Shown: positions 7,847 to 17,965, counted from the first letter of the stretch. The stretch is 64,000 nt of DNA from Geothrix sp. SG200 (GCF_022808935.1 NZ_JAKZFR010000006.1:124001-188000), one strand, 5' to 3'. Numbers and translations: made by a program. The notes: generated by a model not told the origin, from the sequence alone.

Positions 7847-9482
7847 GGTAGGCCTCCGCGCCCTTCATCTCGGCCGTGGGGCCGTGGGCGGGCTTCTTCG
7901 CCCGGGTCCTGTGCCGGTTCAGGCCCCACATCGCGGCCAGCTCCGTGGCCTCGGGGTTGCCCGGCGCCAGGGCCAGCACCTCTTCGAGGTCCCCCCGGGC
8001 CTGGTCCGCCCGGCCCAGCTTCTCCCGCAGCAGGGCCCGCTTCATGAAGCCCCAGGGATTGGCCGGCTCCTTGGCGATGATCTCGGCGTATTCGGCCTCG
8101 GCCTCGGTGAAGCGGCCCTCCTCCTCGGCGGCCTCACCGCAGAGCAGGTTGGTGACGGCGCAGAAGCCCAGCCAGGCCTTCTGCTCGGCGAACTCGGCGG
8201 CTGTGAAGCGGGACTTCGCTTTGGCCCGCTGGGCGACCTGGTCGATGTGGCGCAGCGCCTTCTCTGTGTGGCCGTCCACCCGGGCGAAGATCTCGGCGTC
8301 GCCCGAGGCCCGATAGAAGTCCTTCCGGATGCGGCCCTCGGCCCGGTACTGGTCGAACATGCGGGTGCCCGGATACAGCGCCAGCGGGCTGATCTGGCAG
8401 TCCTGGGGGCGGGTGTCGCGGATGAAGGCGGCGGTCTCCTCCACGTCCGCCCAGGTCTCGCCGGGGATGCCCGTGATGAGGTAGATGCCCAGGTTCATGC
8501 CCACCTTGCGCACCAGGCCCAGGGCCCGGCGGGCGTGGCGCAGGTTGGTGCCCTTGTCCAGCAGCTGCAGCACGCGCTCACTGCCGTGCTCCACGCCGAA
8601 CTGCATGAACTCGCAGCCCGCCCGCTTCATGGCCACCAGGCGGTCCTCGTCCACCAGGTTCACGCGGCTCTGGCAGTTCCACAGCGGATGCAGGCCGCTC
8701 TCCTGGATGCCCTTCATCAGCGTCAGCACGCGGTCGCGGTTGGCGGTGAAGGTGTCATCCCGGAAGCTGAAGTAGGTGAGGCCGTGCTGTTCGCGCAGCA
8801 GGCGCATCTCGCGCAGCACGGAAGGCGCGCTGCGGAAGCGGATGGAGGTGCCCCAGAACTCCGGCGTGTTGCAGAAGTTGCAGGTGGCCGGGCAGCCCCG
8901 GCTGGTGCTGAGGTAGGCCAGCTGGCCCACGTCGTTGAGGAAGTCGGCCTCCAGGTGCTCGGCGGGGATGCCGATGGCGTCCAGGTCCTCCAGGGGCGGC
9001 TGGGGCAGGGTGCGGCCCTCGCGGAGGATGAGACCCGGCGTGCGCTTCCAGAGGTCGGACCCCGGGGCGGTCTTCAGGCGTTCCGCGATGCCCAGCAGCA
9101 CGGCCTCACCCTCGCCCTGCACGATGGCGTCCAGGGCTGGGCAGTCCTCGAAGACCTCGTCGGCCAGGTGCGTGGGGTGCGGCCCGCCCGCCAGGAGGAT
9201 GGCGCCGGGGCAGGCCTCCCGGGCCCAGGTGAGCAGCTCGTAGGATCGCTTCCGGTTGAAGGTGAACATGGAGACGCCCACCACTGCCGGGTTCTGGGCC
9301 CGCAGGTAATCTAGGATCTCCTTGCGCCCCTTGCCGCTGAGGTTCGCCACGCGGCAGGGCAGCTCCCGGGACTTCAGCATGGCCTGGAGGTAGCCCAGCC
9401 CGATGGGCAGGAAGGTCATCCACTCGTCCCCGAAGCCGCTCCGGGGGGCGCTGTAGGCGAGCAGGGTGCGGGGAGGGGTCAT
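7827..9482 (-). CDS. B12-binding radical SAM protein with C-terminal repeat domain
   Basis: A 551-aa enzyme of the cobalamin-binding radical SAM class. The N-terminal part (about 1-150) resembles the B12-binding Rossmann domain, with SMFTFNRKRSYEL and GGPHPTHL in the usual places. The cluster motif SRGCPATCNFC (CxxxCxxC) follows near residue 200, then the SAM barrel with GIPGETWADVEET. From about 420 there is a helical region with a TPR-like repeat (EEEGRFTEAEAEYAEIIAKEPANP). Substrate cannot be told; relatives modify lipids, tetrapyrroles and natural products. GGAG lies before the ATG. Confidence 0.82.
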   Translation of the reverse strand: MTPPRTLLAYSAPRSGFGDEWMTFLPIGLGYLQAMLKSRELPCRVANLSGKGRKEILDYLRAQNPAVVGVSMFTFNRKRSYELLTWAREACPGAILLAGGPHPTHLADEVFEDCPALDAIVQGEGEAVLLGIAERLKTAPGSDLWKRTPGLILREGRTLPQPPLEDLDAIGIPAEHLEADFLNDVGQLAYLSTSRGCPATCNFCNTPEFWGTSIRFRSAPSVLREMRLLREQHGLTYFSFRDDTFTANRDRVLTLMKGIQESGLHPLWNCQSRVNLVDEDRLVAMKRAGCEFMQFGVEHGSERVLQLLDKGTNLRHARRALGLVRKVGMNLGIYLITGIPGETWADVEETAAFIRDTRPQDCQISPLALYPGTRMFDQYRAEGRIRKDFYRASGDAEIFARVDGHTEKALRHIDQVAQRAKAKSRFTAAEFAEQKAWLGFCAVTNLLCGEAAEEEGRFTEAEAEYAEIIAKEPANPWGFMKRALLREKLGRADQARGDLEEVLALAPGNPEATELAAMWGLNRHRTRAKKPAHGPTAEMKGAEAYLSRPKM

Positions 9483-9621
9483 GGGCTCCGAGGGCGTGAC
9501 TTTCCAGTGTACGGAAAGGGATTCCCGAGGGAAGCGGACATTCCGCGGCTGAGCCTCGGACGGATGTCAAGCCTCGTCCGGAGAGCCCGGAACCGCTAGA
9601 ATCAAGGCTTCCGGAGCCTCC

Positions 9622-11934
9622 ATGTCCGTTGCCCACGAACCGGCCGTCACCGAATCCCTGGCTCTGGAGCTGGGCCTGTCGAAGGATGAGTGGCAGGTGC
9701 TCCTGCGCCTGCTCGACGGCCGCATGCCCACCTACCCCGAGCTGGGCGTGTTCAGCGCCATGTGGAGCGAGCACTGCTCCTACAAGTCCAGCCGCGTCCA
9801 CCTGAAGAACCTGCCCACGGAAGGCCCCCGCGTCATCCAGGGTCCCGGCGAGAACGCAGGCGTGGTGGACATCGGCGACGGCTGGGCCGTGGCCTTCAAG
9901 ATGGAGAGCCACAACCATCCGAGCTTCATCGAGCCCTACCAGGGCGCCGCCACCGGCGTGGGCGGCATCCTGCGCGATGTCTTCACCATGGGCGCCCGGC
10001 CGCTGGCCAACCTGAACAGCCTACGCTTCGGGGAGCTCGACGCGCCCCGCATGAAGGGCCTGGTGAAGGGCGTGGCCGCGGGCATCGCGGGCTACGGCAA
10101 CTGCATGGGCATCCCCATGCTGGGCGGCGACTGCGCCTTCGACGGCAGCTACAACGGCAACATCCTCGTGAACGCCTTCACCCTCGGTGTGCTGCGCAGC
10201 GACAAGATCTTCAAGGGCTTCGCCTCGGGCGTGGGCAACAAGGTGATGTACATCGGCTCCAAGACGGGCCGTGACGGCATCCACGGCGCCAGCATGGCCT
10301 CCGCAGAGTTCGGCGAGGGCAGCGAGGAAAAGCGGCCCACGGTGCAGGTGGGCGACCCCTTCACGGAAAAGCTGCTGCTCGAAGCCTGCCTGGAGATCTT
10401 CCAGACCGACTGGGTCATCGGCATCCAGGACATGGGCGCCGCGGGCCTCACCTCCAGCAGCTTCGAGATGGCCAGCCGCGCCGGCACGGGCCTGGAGATC
10501 CGCCTGGACCAGGTGCCCCAGCGCGAGGAGGGCATGACGCCCTTCGAGCTGATGCTGAGCGAGAGCCAGGAGCGCATGCTGCTGGTGGCCCGCCCCGGCT
10601 GCGAGCCGAACATCATCCAAGTGCTGCACAAGTGGGGCCTCGACGCCTGCGTGGTGGGCGAGGTCACCGACAGCGGCCGCTTCATCGGCAGCTGGCACGG
10701 GGAGCCCGTCATCAACCTGCCCATCCAGCCCCTGGTGGACGCCGCGCCCAAGTACGACCGGCCCCGCCAGCGCCCCGGCTACCTGGACGCGGTGAACGCC
10801 GCGCCCCTGCCCGCGGACCTGAAGCCCACCGAGGTGGAGCGCACCCTGCGCCAGGTCCTCCAGGCCCCCACCGTGGCCAGCAAGCGGTGGATCTTCGAGC
10901 AGTACGACGGCACCGTGCGCAGCAACACCCTGCTGGGCATGGGGCGCGGCGACGCGGGTCTCATCCGCGTGAAGGACGAGCAGGGGAGGGACACGGGCAA
11001 GGCCGTGGCCATGTCCAGCGACTGCAACAGCCGCTTCTGCTACCTGGATCCCTTCTGGGGCGCGGCCCACGCTGTGGCCGAGGCCTGCCGCAACCTGGCC
11101 TGCGTGGGCGCCGAGCCCATCGGCCTCACGGACTGCCTCAACTACGGCAACCCCGAGAAGCCCGAGAACATGTGGACCTTCGAGCAGGGCTGCCTGGGCA
11201 TCCGCCAGGCCTGCCTGGCCCTGGAGGTGCCCATCGTCAGCGGCAATGTGAGCCTCTACAATGACACCGAAGGCCAGAGCATCGCTCCCACGCCCATGAT
11301 CGCGGCGGTGGGCCTCATCGAGGACTGCGCCGGTCCCGTGGATGTGGCCGCCGCCGACGCCACCGCCCTCTCCAAGGTGGGCAACCGCCTTTGCGGGTCC
11401 GGCTTCCGCGCCGCCCACGACGGCATCTTCCTGCTGGGCGAGACGCGGGACGAGCTGGGCGGCAGCGAGTACCTGAAGCTGCGCACGGGCAAGGTGCAGG
11501 GCGCCTGCCCCGAGCTGCGCCTGGACGAGGAGCTGCGGCTCCAGGCCTGCGTGCGCGAGGGCATCCGCCTGGGCCTCATCCGCAGCGCCCACGACACCAG
11601 CGAGGGCGGCCTGCTGACAGCGGTTCTGGAGAGCGCCTTCGGCGGGAATGATGGAGAAGGCATGGGCTGCCAGCTGATGCTCTCGAAGGGGGCCCTGCGC
11701 CTGGACAGCCTGCTCTTCGGCGAAACGTCCGGCCGCATCGTGGTGAGCGTGAGCCCGGAAGCCGAGTCCAGCCTGGCCACCCTCTGCGCCGCCCACCGCG
11801 TGCCCGTTGCCAAGATCGGCGCCACCGGCGGTGCCCGCGTCACCCTCGCCGTGGATGGCCAGCCCCTGCTGGACGCCGATGCCGCCGAGCTGAAGGACCT
11901 GCACGCCGGGGCCCTGGAGCGCGCCCTGGGTTGA
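9622..11934 (+). CDS. purL: phosphoribosylformylglycinamidine synthase, large subunit
   Basis: ATP-dependent conversion of FGAR to FGAM in purine synthesis. At 770 aa it is the short PurL that works with separate PurS and PurQ, both encoded at 16814-17748. Characteristic segments include [12 protein letters not shown] near residue 45, [20 protein letters not shown] near 95 and a second half with [18 protein letters not shown] precedes the ATG. It is separated from purSQ by about 4.9 kb of unrelated genes, so the three subunits are not co-transcribed here. Confidence 0.96.
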   Translation: MSVAHEPAVTESLALELGLSKDEWQVLLRLLDGRMPTYPELGVFSAMWSEHCSYKSSRVHLKNLPTEGPRVIQGPGENAGVVDIGDGWAVAFKMESHNHPSFIEPYQGAATGVGGILRDVFTMGARPLANLNSLRFGELDAPRMKGLVKGVAAGIAGYGNCMGIPMLGGDCAFDGSYNGNILVNAFTLGVLRSDKIFKGFASGVGNKVMYIGSKTGRDGIHGASMASAEFGEGSEEKRPTVQVGDPFTEKLLLEACLEIFQTDWVIGIQDMGAAGLTSSSFEMASRAGTGLEIRLDQVPQREEGMTPFELMLSESQERMLLVARPGCEPNIIQVLHKWGLDACVVGEVTDSGRFIGSWHGEPVINLPIQPLVDAAPKYDRPRQRPGYLDAVNAAPLPADLKPTEVERTLRQVLQAPTVASKRWIFEQYDGTVRSNTLLGMGRGDAGLIRVKDEQGRDTGKAVAMSSDCNSRFCYLDPFWGAAHAVAEACRNLACVGAEPIGLTDCLNYGNPEKPENMWTFEQGCLGIRQACLALEVPIVSGNVSLYNDTEGQSIAPTPMIAAVGLIEDCAGPVDVAAADATALSKVGNRLCGSGFRAAHDGIFLLGETRDELGGSEYLKLRTGKVQGACPELRLDEELRLQACVREGIRLGLIRSAHDTSEGGLLTAVLESAFGGNDGEGMGCQLMLSKGALRLDSLLFGETSGRIVVSVSPEAESSLATLCAAHRVPVAKIGATGGARVTLAVDGQPLLDADAAELKDLHAGALERALG

Positions 11935-11981
11935 CAGGGGGCCGCAGCCCCGGAAACCCTGGGACATTCCCCGGGGGCCCC

Positions 11982-12494
11982 ATGCGTCTGCCCATCCTGC
12001 TTTGTCTGGCTTCCACGCTCCTTGCGGCTGGCGTCCCGCAGAAGGCCGCGAAGGCCAAGCCCTCCGCGGCCGGTGTGGAAGCGACCCGCCTGGAAGCGGA
12101 AGCCAAGCGGGCCAAAGCTTCAGCGGAGCGCCTGAAGGCCAGCGCGGCCAAGGCGGAAACGCAGGCCAAGACCGCCGCCGCCAAGGCCAAGGATGCAGAA
12201 ACCCGCGCAGCGGACCTTCAGATCCGCGCCTCGGAGGCCCGGGCCAAGGCGGCGGAGGCCGAGGCCAAGGCTGCCTCCGAGCGGGCGAGCGCGGCGCGCG
12301 TGAAGGCCCGCGAGGCCCAGCAGCGGGTGGCCAACCTCAAGGGGGCCAAGGCGAAGCCGGGCAAGTCCGCCAAGCCTGCCGCGCCGGCGGCCAAGCCCGA
12401 GGAAGCGCCGGCCACCAAAGCTGAGGTGGCGCCCAAGGCAACTCCCAAGTCAGAGCCCGCGCCCAAGCCCGAGCCGGAAACGGTACCCAAGTAG
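11982..12494 (+). CDS. secreted Ala/Lys-rich coiled-coil protein
   Basis: A 170-aa protein with a signal peptide (about 1-18), then a long stretch made almost only of Ala, Lys, Glu and Arg in a heptad-like rhythm (about 25-125), which predicts a coiled coil. It ends in a Pro/Lys-rich tail with repeated KPEP-like units. It has no enzymatic motif. It starts 47 bp after purL. It resembles in style the proteins at 14829, 15357 and 49205. A periplasmic or envelope structural role is likely but unproven. Confidence 0.7.
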   Translation: MRLPILLCLASTLLAAGVPQKAAKAKPSAAGVEATRLEAEAKRAKASAERLKASAAKAETQAKTAAAKAKDAETRAADLQIRASEARAKAAEAEAKAASERASAARVKAREAQQRVANLKGAKAKPGKSAKPAAPAAKPEEAPATKAEVAPKATPKSEPAPKPEPETVPK

Positions 12495-12510
12495 GGCCCC
12501 CTGGCCCGAC

Positions 12511-12699
12511 TCAGATCCCCATGGCGGCCGGAGCTTTGAGCTTGGCCGCGATCTTCTGCATCAGCTCCTGATCTGCCTTGAGGGTGGCCTTGAAGGCGGC
12601 GTGGTCCGTGTGGTGGATCTCCCGCCGGATCTCGTCGAGGCTGTGGTCCAGCATCCGCATGAGGAGCTCGGTTTCCTTGGCATCCAGGTAGAGTTCCAT
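12511..12699 (-). CDS. small conserved helical protein
   Basis: A 62-aa protein starting MELYLDAKETELLMRMLDHS, with GGGAGG five bases before the ATG. An in-frame upstream start would add 17 residues without a ribosome binding site. It is acidic and helical, with two predicted amphipathic helices. Similar short proteins starting with ELxLDxxExxLL and followed by an I-H-HTD segment occur in many bacteria without known function. It is convergent with the coiled-coil gene to its left. Confidence 0.65.
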   Translation of the reverse strand: MELYLDAKETELLMRMLDHSLDEIRREIHHTDHAAFKATLKADQELMQKIAAKLKAPAAMGI

Positions 12700-12787
12700 G
12701 GTCCCTCCCGCCGGCTTGGCCGCGTCCCGGTGGGCCGTGGTCGCGGCCAAATATCAGGTCCCGGCGGCCCTTATGCCAGCCCCGGGC

Positions 12788-12982
12788 CTAGGGCCGGCCG
12801 CCCAGGATCCGGGCCGGGAGCAGGAACAGGCCCTTGATGAGCCCGAACACCCCCTCCACCGCGAAGCCCAGGAGCCGGAAGGGCAGGAGCAGCAGCCAGA
12901 CCAGCGGGTAGAGGATCAGCGCCAGGAGCGCCAGCGGCCAGCAGACCACCAGCAGGATGAGCCAGAGCAGGAATGCGGCCAT
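12788..12982 (-). CDS. small membrane protein
   Basis: A 64-aa, very hydrophobic protein. GGGAGG precedes the ATG at 12982; a longer in-frame ORF adds 14 residues without support. One long or two close membrane helices cover about residues 2-40 (LLWLILLVVCWPLALLALIL), and a second hydrophobic stretch at 42-62 ends in LPARILGG. It looks like a conserved family of tiny inner-membrane proteins of unknown role. Confidence 0.6.
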   Translation of the reverse strand: MAAFLLWLILLVVCWPLALLALILYPLVWLLLLPFRLLGFAVEGVFGLIKGLFLLPARILGGRP

Positions 12983-13108
12983 GGAAGCCTCCCGGGGCCA
13001 GCATGGGGCCACCCGGTCCGTCATGACGGCTGGGACCGGTCAACGCTCGTGGCGGACCGGCCGGCCGCGGGAGGATATGATCCACTGACACCCACCCAGA
13101 GGAAGCCC

Positions 13109-14719
13109 ATGCCCCGCCGAGATGATTCCCTGTCCCTTGATCGCCGCGCCTTCCTCGGGGCCGGCCTGGCCACGGGCGCGGCCGCCTTGGTCGGCGGCGA
13201 CCTGAAGGCGGGTCCGGCCCGCAAGGGCCTGGTGCTGGAGGAGGCCACGGTGGATGCCCTCCAGGCGGGGATGGCGGACGGACGCTGGACCTCGGTGGAG
13301 CTGGTGAGGCGCTACCAGGCGCGCATCCGCGCCCTGGACCAGGCGGGGCCGAGGCTGAATTCGGTCATCGAGCTGAACCCCGACGCCCTCGCCATCGCGA
13401 AGGCGCTGGATGCCGAGCGGAAGGCGGGGAACCTGCGCGGGCCCCTCCACGGCATCCCCGTGCTCATCAAGGACAACATCGACACCGCGGACCGCATGAA
13501 GACCACGGCGGGCTCGCTGGCCCTGGCGGACGCCCCAACCCCGAAGGAGGACGCCTTCGTGGCGAAGCGCCTGCGGGACGCGGGGGCGGTGATCCTCGGC
13601 AAGACCAACCTCAGCGAGTGGGCCAACTTCCGCTCCACCCGCAGCAGCAGCGGCTGGAGCGGCCGGGGCGGGCAGACCCGGAATCCCTACGCCCTGGACC
13701 GGAGCCCCAGCGGCTCCAGCTCGGGCTCCGGGGTCGCCGCCGCCGCCAGCCTCTGCGCCGTGGCCGTGGGCACCGAGACGGACGGGTCCATCGTGAGCCC
13801 CTCCAACGCCAATGGGCTGGTGGGCGTGAAGCCCACGGTCGGCCTGGTGAGCCGCAGCGGCATCATCCCCATCTCCAGCACCCAGGACACGGCGGGGCCC
13901 ATGGCGCGGACCGTTCGGGACACGGCGCTCCTGCTGAATGCCCTGGTGGGCGCCGATCCGAAGGACGCCGCCACCGGCGATTCCGCCGCCCGCCGGGAGA
14001 AGGACTACACCCAGTTCCTCGCCGCCGAGGGCCTCAAGGGAGCCCGGCTCGCGGTGGCGAAGAACTTCCTGGGCGTGCATGCCCACGTGGACGCCGTCAT
14101 CCAGCCCGCCCTGGAGCTGCTGGAGGCCCAGGGGGCCGTGCTCGTGGAGGTGGAGCTGAAGACCGCCGCCTACGATGACGCCGAGTACGAGGTGCTGCTG
14201 TACGAGTTCAAGGCGGGTCTCAATGCCTACCTGGCGGGCCGGGGCGGCGCCGTGAGGGACCTGGCGGGGCTCATGGCCTTCGACGAGCGCGAGAAGGCGC
14301 GGGAGATGCCCTTCTTCGGCCAGGAGATCGTCCTGCAGGCCCAGGCCAAGGGGCCGCTGACGGATCCCGCCTACCGGAAGGCCCTCGAGACCTGCGCCCA
14401 GGCCCGGAAGGACATCCTGGGCCTGCTGGAGAAGCACGCGGCGCAGGCCCTGGTGGCGCCCACGGGCGGACCCGCCTGGCTCATCGACCACCTCAACGGC
14501 GACAGCTCGGGCTTCAGCTTCTCCAGCCCCGCGGCGGTGGCGGGCTGCCCGCACATCACCGTGCCCGCCGGGTTCGCGGCGGGCCTCCCCCTGGGCCTGT
14601 CCTTCGTGGGCGCGCCCTGGCAGGAGGGGACCCTGCTGAAGCTGGCCTACGCCTATGAGCAGGCCTCCAGGGCCCGCCGCCCGCCGCGCTTCGCACCATC
14701 CTGCCGCCTGACCCGCTGA
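13109..14719 (+). CDS. Tat-exported amidase (amidase-signature family)
   Basis: A 536-aa amidase with a twin-arginine signal (SLDRRAFLGAGLATGAAA), so it is exported folded. It carries the Lys of the Ser-cisSer-Lys triad in VLIKDNID and the Gly/Ser loop SPSGSSSGSGVAAAA with the catalytic serines. A later EIVLQAQAKG region suits the C-terminal lid. The substrate could be a peptide amide or another amide. GAGG precedes the ATG. The last codons and the stop lie inside a degenerate 12-bp tandem repeat (14713-14784), so the C-terminus may have been remodelled. Confidence 0.88.
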   Translation: MPRRDDSLSLDRRAFLGAGLATGAAALVGGDLKAGPARKGLVLEEATVDALQAGMADGRWTSVELVRRYQARIRALDQAGPRLNSVIELNPDALAIAKALDAERKAGNLRGPLHGIPVLIKDNIDTADRMKTTAGSLALADAPTPKEDAFVAKRLRDAGAVILGKTNLSEWANFRSTRSSSGWSGRGGQTRNPYALDRSPSGSSSGSGVAAAASLCAVAVGTETDGSIVSPSNANGLVGVKPTVGLVSRSGIIPISSTQDTAGPMARTVRDTALLLNALVGADPKDAATGDSAARREKDYTQFLAAEGLKGARLAVAKNFLGVHAHVDAVIQPALELLEAQGAVLVEVELKTAAYDDAEYEVLLYEFKAGLNAYLAGRGGAVRDLAGLMAFDEREKAREMPFFGQEIVLQAQAKGPLTDPAYRKALETCAQARKDILGLLEKHAAQALVAPTGGPAWLIDHLNGDSSGFSFSSPAAVAGCPHITVPAGFAAGLPLGLSFVGAPWQEGTLLKLAYAYEQASRARRPPRFAPSCRLTR

Positions 14720-14784
14720 CTGCCCCGTTGACTGCACCTTTGACAGTCCCGATGACAGCACCGTCGGCAGGCCCGTTGACAGCG
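14713..14784. repeat. degenerate 12-bp tandem repeat, six units
   Basis: Six consecutive 12-bp units of the type CCGTTGACAGCA run without gaps: CCGCTGACTGCC, CCGTTGACTGCA, CCTTTGACAGTC, CCGATGACAGCA, CCGTCGGCAGGC, CCGTTGACAGCG. The first unit contains the stop codon of the amidase gene. On the opposite strand the units would read as a four-residue periodicity, but no gene with a start site is seen there. It may be slippage-derived or a binding-site array. Confidence 0.75.
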
Positions 14785-14828
14785 GAGATTCGGAAGACCA
14801 CGCTGGTCCTCCCATTCAAGGAGCATCC

Positions 14829-15314
14829 ATGAACCGCGCCCTGTTCGCCCTCCTGCTGGCCGCCTCCGTGATGGTCGCCGCCCAGGCCCCCCAGCCCAAG
14901 CCCGCCGAGCCCAAGACCGCCGCCGAGAAGAAGGCCGAGAAGAAGGCCAAGAAGGCTGAGGAGAAAGCCAAGAAGGCGGACGAGAAGAAGAAGGAGGCCG
15001 AAGCCAAGGCCGCCGCCGCGAAGCCCGCGCCGGCTCCGGCCCCTGCCGCCGCGGCCAAACCGGCTCCAGCCCCTGCTGCTGCCCCCGCGCCCAAGCCGGC
15101 CCCCGCCGCTGCTGCCGCTGCCGCCGCCAAGTCCACCGCCCCCAAGGCCGCCGCGGTCTCCACGGCCATCGTGGCCAACAAGGATTCCAAGATCTACCAC
15201 CGCGCCGACTGCAAGCTGGCCGGGAAGATGAAGGAGGCGAACAAGGTCACCTTCGCCTCCGCCGCCGAGGCCGACAGGGCCGGCTACAAGGCCTGCAAGG
15301 TGTGCAAGCCGTAG
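14829..15314 (+). CDS. secreted protein with low-complexity linker and Ada-like Zn motif
   Basis: A 161-aa protein with a signal peptide (1-18), a Lys/Glu-rich helical part (about 30-60), an Ala/Pro-rich linker (about 61-105) and a compact C-terminal domain. The last 45 residues read SKIYHRADCKLAG, then EADRAGYKACKVC, which matches the pattern of Ada-type zinc-binding or similar cysteine domains (C...C-x2-C, with a His). The domain usually follows surface proteins or nucleases. Here it is the only folded part, so the protein may display a metal or DNA-binding module in the periplasm. Confidence 0.72.
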   Translation: MNRALFALLLAASVMVAAQAPQPKPAEPKTAAEKKAEKKAKKAEEKAKKADEKKKEAEAKAAAAKPAPAPAPAAAAKPAPAPAAAPAPKPAPAAAAAAAAKSTAPKAAAVSTAIVANKDSKIYHRADCKLAGKMKEANKVTFASAAEADRAGYKACKVCKP

Positions 15315-15356
15315 GCAGTCCTCAGGGTTCAGTCCTCAGACTTTCGGGAGGTTCCG

Positions 15357-15713
15357 ATGAAGCTGGTCATGTCATTGATCCTGGGTGCGTCGCTGTCCCT
15401 GGCAGCCCAAGTTCCCAGCAAGGCCGACCTGAAGGGCGCTGCGGATGCCACCGTGGACAAGGCGAAAGCCAAGGGCGATGAGAAGGCCGACCAGGCCAAG
15501 GCCAAGGCCGACCAGAAGGCCGAGGCCGGCAAGGCCAAGGCGGACGCCAAGGCCGGGGCAGTCCCCGTGGCGGGCGAGCACGTGAAGGCCGCCACCGCCA
15601 AGGGCGAGGGCGCCGCCAAGGCCGGCAGCACCAAGGTCAAGGCCAAGTCGAAGAAGGGCACCACGAAGGGCGCCGACAAGGCGAAGGCGGTCACGGAGAA
15701 AGTTGCCAAGTGA
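15357..15713 (+). CDS. secreted Lys/Ala-rich hydrophilic protein
   Basis: A 118-aa protein with a signal peptide (1-17) and a mature part dominated by Lys, Ala, Asp and Gly with repeated KAKADQKAE-like units, similar in composition to LEA-like or histone H1-like proteins. It has no Cys and almost no aromatic residues. GGAGG lies upstream of the ATG. It follows the Ada-like gene by 42 bp in the same direction and ends before a strong terminator, so the two probably share a transcript. Confidence 0.7.
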   Translation: MKLVMSLILGASLSLAAQVPSKADLKGAADATVDKAKAKGDEKADQAKAKADQKAEAGKAKADAKAGAVPVAGEHVKAATAKGEGAAKAGSTKVKAKSKKGTTKGADKAKAVTEKVAK

Positions 15714-15756
15714 TGGTCCGGGGGTCCCGCGCTGCGTGCACAGCCCCGGAACCCCC

Positions 15757-15789
15757 AAGCAAAAGCCCGGCTCTGCCGGGCTTTTGCTT
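15757..15789. terminator. bidirectional rho-independent terminator
   Basis: A perfect 15-bp stem with a TCT loop: AAGCAAAAGCCCGGC pairs with GCCGGGCTTTTGCTT. A-tract and T-tract flank the GC core on both sides, so it can end the Lys-rich protein transcript on the plus strand and the AraC-type gene on the minus strand. Confidence 0.92.
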
Positions 15790-15819
15790 CGCCTCCAACA
15801 GGGAAGGCTCGGGACGTTC

Positions 15820-16677
15820 CTACTTCTTCGGGAACTGCCGCTCGTAGGCTTCCTGCGCGTACTCGCTGGGGGGGACGCCGAAGCGGCGCTTGAAGGCGCG
15901 GGTGAAGGCGCTGGCGTCGTAGAATCCCAGGATCTTCGCCACGTCGCTGGGGCGCTCGCCGTTGGCCAGCAGGGTCACGGCCCGCTGGAGGCGGCGCTCG
16001 ATGAGGTACTGGTGGGGCGTGGTGCTGGTGGCCTCGCGGAAGAGGCGGATGAAGTGGTCCGGCGTGCAGCGGGCCATGGTGGCCAGCTCGGGCACGCTGT
16101 TCTTCGAGCCGATGTGGACTTCCATGTGGTCCAGCACCAGCTGCAGGGTGGAGCGGTTCAGGCGGTAGGGGAAGCGGCCCCGGTCCTCCTTCTCCGTGAG
16201 GCGGGACAGCTCCGCGCCCAGCAGGATGAGGAAGAGCTCGCGCGTCATCAGCTGAACGCCGTCGGGGTTGGACAGCTCCTGGGTGAAGATGCTGAACAGC
16301 TGCTTGAGGCTGAGGCTGCGGAGCACCGCGAAGCTGGATTCCTGCCACTTGCGTGGCGGGTTCTGGAGCGACGACAGCAGCGGCTCGGGGAAGGGGCCCT
16401 CCATGAACAGCGCCGTGAAGCCGAAGGGCGCGTTGGCGTGGTGGCGCTTCAGGGTGTGGCCGAAGCCAGGCAGCAGCAGGGCCAGGTCGCCGGAGCGGAT
16501 GACGCCCTCCTCGCGGTCCTCGCTGGTGCAGACGCGCACCGCGTGCGTGGGCTGGAGCAGCGTCCACGCGTCCCGCGCGGGCAGCAGCTTCGCGGGCACG
16601 GGGTCGCGCTTGAGGACCGCCAGGCGGAGAGGTCCGCTGGTGAAGGTTTGGAGATTTTTGGCTTCAGGTGTGCTCAT
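15820..16677 (-). CDS. AraC-family transcriptional regulator
   Basis: A 285-aa DNA-binding regulator. The N-terminal half (about 1-150) is a cupin-like sensing domain. The C-terminal 100 residues form the double helix-turn-helix of AraC/XylS proteins, with VPELATMARCTPDHFIRLFR in the first and PSDVAKILGFYDASAFTRAF in the second, and the usual signature end FGVPPSEYAQ. Ligand and targets are unknown. It stands alone between a terminator and purQ; the upstream 140 bp are AT-richer and may hold its promoter. Confidence 0.9.
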   Translation of the reverse strand: MSTPEAKNLQTFTSGPLRLAVLKRDPVPAKLLPARDAWTLLQPTHAVRVCTSEDREEGVIRSGDLALLLPGFGHTLKRHHANAPFGFTALFMEGPFPEPLLSSLQNPPRKWQESSFAVLRSLSLKQLFSIFTQELSNPDGVQLMTRELFLILLGAELSRLTEKEDRGRFPYRLNRSTLQLVLDHMEVHIGSKNSVPELATMARCTPDHFIRLFREATSTTPHQYLIERRLQRAVTLLANGERPSDVAKILGFYDASAFTRAFKRRFGVPPSEYAQEAYERQFPKK

Positions 16678-16813
16678 GGCTCAGGAAGAAACAGAGGTGC
16701 CCATCGGGGCCATCCGGAAGGATGACAGGAAAACTTCCTGTCAAGCGTGAAAATTTCACAAGTCCATCCGGTTTTTTTTCCACGATGATGGCAAGATCCC
16801 ATCCCGACCCGGT

Positions 16814-17511
<698 letters not shown>

Positions 17512-17512
<1 letters not shown>

Positions 17513-17748
17513 CACAGCACCTCGATGGAGGCCTTCTCCATCACGGGATTGACCAGCAGCTTGTCGCACATGGCCTGGGCCTTGGCCTTCACCTCGGCGG
17601 GGTCGGCGCCCGGGATGTCCATCTCGATGAGCCGGCCGATGCGGACATGCTCCACCTCGAAGGCGAAGCCGTGCAGCCCCTGCTCCACCGCCTTGCCCTG
17701 GGGATCCAGGATCCCCGGCTTCAACTGCACCGATACGCGCACCTTCAT
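17512..17748 (-). CDS. purS: phosphoribosylformylglycinamidine synthase subunit PurS
   Basis: A 78-aa accessory subunit that joins PurQ and PurL into the active FGAM synthase. It shows the family pattern KVRVSVQLKPGILDPQGKAVE near the start and VRIGRLIEMDI in the middle. A GGAGGG stretch lies before the ATG. It is the first gene of the purS-purQ pair; the upstream 200 bp contain an inverted repeat but no other gene. Confidence 0.94.
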
Positions 17749-17796
17749 GGAGCCCTCCGCCCTCCAGTGTACCTGACCGGCCGCCTGAAAGGCCCA

Positions 17797-17925
17797 CCAC
17801 GAATGGCACGAAGACGCCCTGCGGGCGCGGGAAGTCCACGAATGGGTCCGACGCAGCCGGAAGATCCGCGCCGAAGCCTTGGAGCCGCCTTCGTGTTCTG
17901 GTTTCCGCCTTCGTGACCTTCGTGG
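17797..17925. repeat. dispersed inverted repeat (CACGAA-type)
   Basis: CCACGAATGGCACGAAG (17797-17813) pairs with the complement of CTTCGTGACCTTCGTGG (17909-17925) with two mismatches; another TTCGTG copy sits between. Short CACGAA-rich elements of this kind are scattered between genes in many bacteria. The related element at 36157-36263 is built in the same way. It lies between purS and the alkyltransferase-like gene. Confidence 0.55.
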
Positions 17926-17965
17926 AGATCCCTTGCGCATAGCCGGGCGAAGGCCGGGGGCCAGA

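Noticed and set aside
7884-9314. Plus-strand ORF opposite the radical SAM gene
   Set aside because: Shadow of the real gene, which has the CxxxCxxC cluster site on the minus strand.
9690-10274. Alternate-frame ORF inside purL
   Set aside because: Arg/Gly-rich shadow in another frame; purL reads intact from end to end.
14829-15713. Repeat-rich Lys/Ala genes as non-coding repeats
   Set aside because: Both have signal peptides and their own ribosome binding sites, and the first ends in a structured Cys domain.
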